A stretch of DNA of 6,804 bases from an uncultured Pseudanabaenaceae cyanobacterium. Its GTDB lineage: Bacteria > Cyanobacteriota > Cyanobacteriia > PCC-9006 > JAAUQQ01. Under the pieces are notes generated by a model, which worked only from the letters and a program-made list of their open reading frames with translations, searched no databases and was not told where the DNA came from. The stretch spans positions 1 to 6,804 of the forward strand of contig CALLPZ010000578.1 in NCBI GenBank assembly GCA_938015405.1, given 5' to 3'. A program made the translations under genes and the position numbers. Shown one piece after another: positions 6,037-6,804 of this stretch. How positions within the stretch are numbered: position 1 is the stretch's first letter; the number at the start of each line of letters is the position of its first letter.

Positions 6037-6056
6037 TGCGCTGGGCATCTAGCGCA
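6037..6056. promoter_or_regulatory. Inverted repeat in the ftsX leader
   Basis: Perfect six-base arms TGCGCT (6037-6042) and AGCGCA (6051-6056) enclose eight bases, 20 bases upstream of the first possible ftsX start codon. It could be an operator or an RNA hairpin close to the ribosome binding site. No T-run follows it, so it is not a terminator. The role is inferred from position only. Confidence 0.3.
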
Positions 6057-6104
6057 GGTTATCTCAATGGAAGCCAAGCCAAAATGGAAACGAAGCCAAT
6101 CTGT

Positions 6105-6129
6105 CAGGCGATTTACGACAGGCGACTTA
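6105..6129. repeat. Imperfect 11-base direct repeat, period 14
   Basis: CAGGCGATTTA (6105-6115) and CAGGCGACTTA (6119-6129) differ at one position and are separated by three bases. An overlapping inverted repeat, CTGTC (6101-6105) and GACAG (6117-6121), is also present. Paired half-sites about one and a third helical turns apart upstream of ftsX could bind a regulator, or could be remnants of small tandem duplication. Confidence 0.35.
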
Positions 6130-6160
6130 GCTATATAGTGCTGAGCTAGACCCCAAGCCG

Positions 6161-6199
6161 ACCTCATCCCCAACTCCCTTCTCCATCAGGAGAAGCAGA
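6161..6199. repeat. Dispersed cyanobacterial-type palindromic repeat
   Basis: The sequence reads ACCTCATCCCC, a CAACTC linker, then a perfect 7-bp hairpin CTTCTCC-ATCA-GGAGAAG (6178-6195). It resembles a short repeat scattered between genes in many cyanobacterial genomes, with the pattern CCTCATCCCC-AACCCCTTCTCC-loop-GGAGAAGGGG (known to me from general familiarity, not searched). The right arm is partly decayed here. No T-run follows, so it is not an ordinary terminator. ACCTCATCCC also occurs at 5020-5029. Confidence 0.5.
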
Positions 6200-6318
6200 G
6201 CCCAGCAGGCAACAGCGAACGGGAACAGCAACCAAGACAACGACGCAAATGCTACATCCATTCTCTCAGCAATAAATCCTAGCGTTAAACCTGACCGCTC
6301 TGCTGTGAGAAGCGATCG

Positions 6319-6804
6319 CTAAACCGCATCAGCCGTGGCTACCGCAGATTCCTTCGCCTCCAGCGGAGACAGAGATAGCGGCAAGTCTATCGTCACCGTG
6401 GTCCAACCTTGAGTACTGGCGATCGCAATTTCTCCCTGCAGGGCATCCACCAACCGCTTCACGAGGGCCAATCCCAAGCCGCTGCCTCCCTGGTGACGAT
6501 GGTCCGCTGCTGGCACACGATAAAACTTGTCGAACAGCTTCGGTAAAGCTTCAGCCGGGATCTCGGCTTCATTGCCCAAGCGGAGCCGTAACCGTTGGTT
6601 CACCAACGAGGCACTGAGCTGTAGGTGGCCTCCCATGGGGGTGTACTTGCAGGCATTGTTGAGAAGCTCAACCAGAAGGCGATCTAGGCTATTGCGATCG
6701 GAACAGAGCGGCGGCAGGTCCTCCGGCAGATCCAGGCGGAGCAGGTGATCTGCCCCATCGAGGCGCACCTGGAAGCGATTGACCAAGGCTTTGAGCCAAG
6801 CGGT
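6319..6804 (-). CDS. Sensor histidine kinase, C-terminal ATPase domain (5' end outside window)
   Basis: The final 161 codons of a second histidine kinase. The frame stays open to the window edge (TAWLKALVNRF), so TTG at 6784-6786 is an internal Leu and not a start; DHp and sensor domains lie beyond 6804. HATPase_c features are an N-box ELLNNACKYTP, an F-box-like LFDKFYRVP, and a G2 box GGSGLGLALVKRLV followed by GEIAIAS and a final strand TTVTIDLP. The KFYRVP...GLGLALVK pattern is typical of cyanobacterial GAF/PAS-containing kinases. The G1 box, normally DxGxGI, is degenerate here (GNEAEIP), so the ATP-contacting Asp is Asn. The Ala-rich C-terminal tail ends at TAG 6319-6321, which overlaps a HIP1 octamer. 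The gene lies 301 bases upstream of ftsX on the same strand; no receiver or partner is visible. Confidence 0.9.
   Translation of the reverse strand, partial: TAWLKALVNRFQVRLDGADHLLRLDLPEDLPPLCSDRNSLDRLLVELLNNACKYTPMGGHLQLSASLVNQRLRLRLGNEAEIPAEALPKLFDKFYRVPAADHRHQGGSGLGLALVKRLVDALQGEIAIASTQGWTTVTIDLPLSLSPLEAKESAVATADAV

Larger units (their letters stand above)
6018..6318. other. Intergenic region upstream of ftsX, rich in short repeats
   Basis: This 301-base region separates the truncated kinase from ftsX, both on the minus strand. It holds a leader inverted repeat (6037-6056), a 14-base-period direct repeat (6105-6129), a palindromic TATATA box (CTATATAG, 6131-6138) nested in TAGCT/AGCTA arms (6128-6148), a dispersed-repeat-like hairpin (6161-6199), and a HIP1 site overlapping the kinase stop (6312-6319). 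No gene is visible. The ftsX promoter presumably lies here, but I cannot pin down a -35/-10 pair. Confidence 0.5.

Noticed and set aside
6131..6162. TATATA box as the ftsX promoter -10
   Set aside because: The nearest TTG-containing hexamer (TTGGGG) is only 13 bases away and no better -35 is present at 16-18 bases, so I did not annotate a promoter.
1..6804. CRISPR array, insertion sequence or prophage genes
   Set aside because: No regularly spaced repeats, no transposase-like protein and no terminal inverted repeats with target duplications are visible.

Overview
The window looks cyanobacterial. It carries nine perfect copies of the octamer GCGATCGC (HIP1), at 23, 106, 1935, 2874, 4897, 5003, 5624, 6312 and 6419, where chance would give well under one in 6.8 kb. 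The protein types agree: a GAF-containing histidine kinase of a subfamily with a long DHp insertion, a single-domain response regulator of the SDWLMPGMKGDEF type, and FtsX. GC content is moderate to high. I cannot name the genus.

Layout from left to right. 1-372 (+) is the 3' end of an ABC transporter ATPase of the exporter (ABC-2) type. It converges on and overlaps by 14 nt the large gene at 359-3259 (-). That gene encodes a 966-residue histidine kinase whose sensor is a complete AmiC/UrtA-like (urea/amide) binding protein with no signal peptide, followed by coiled coil, GAF, coiled coil, DHp with a ~100-residue insertion, and HATPase. 3527-3934 (-) is a stand-alone receiver, the natural candidate partner. 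4279-4524 (-) is an 81-residue unrecognised protein with a strong ribosome binding site, ending at a likely intrinsic terminator (4149-4186). 4525-5117 has no convincing gene but several short hairpins and palindromes. 5118-6017 (-) is ftsX, without ftsE beside it. 6018-6318 is intergenic, with a cyanobacterial-type dispersed palindromic repeat and other short repeats. 6319-6804 (-) is the C-terminal ATPase part of a second histidine kinase, cut by the window edge.

How the genes fit together: the receiver and the AmiC/UrtA-type kinase probably form a cytosolic two-component pair reading an intracellular small molecule (urea, a short amide or a relative) and combining it with a GAF input. The output is unknown because the receiver has no effector domain. 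This fusion is the most interesting item. FtsX (divisome, peptidoglycan hydrolase control) and the two edge fragments look like unrelated neighbours.
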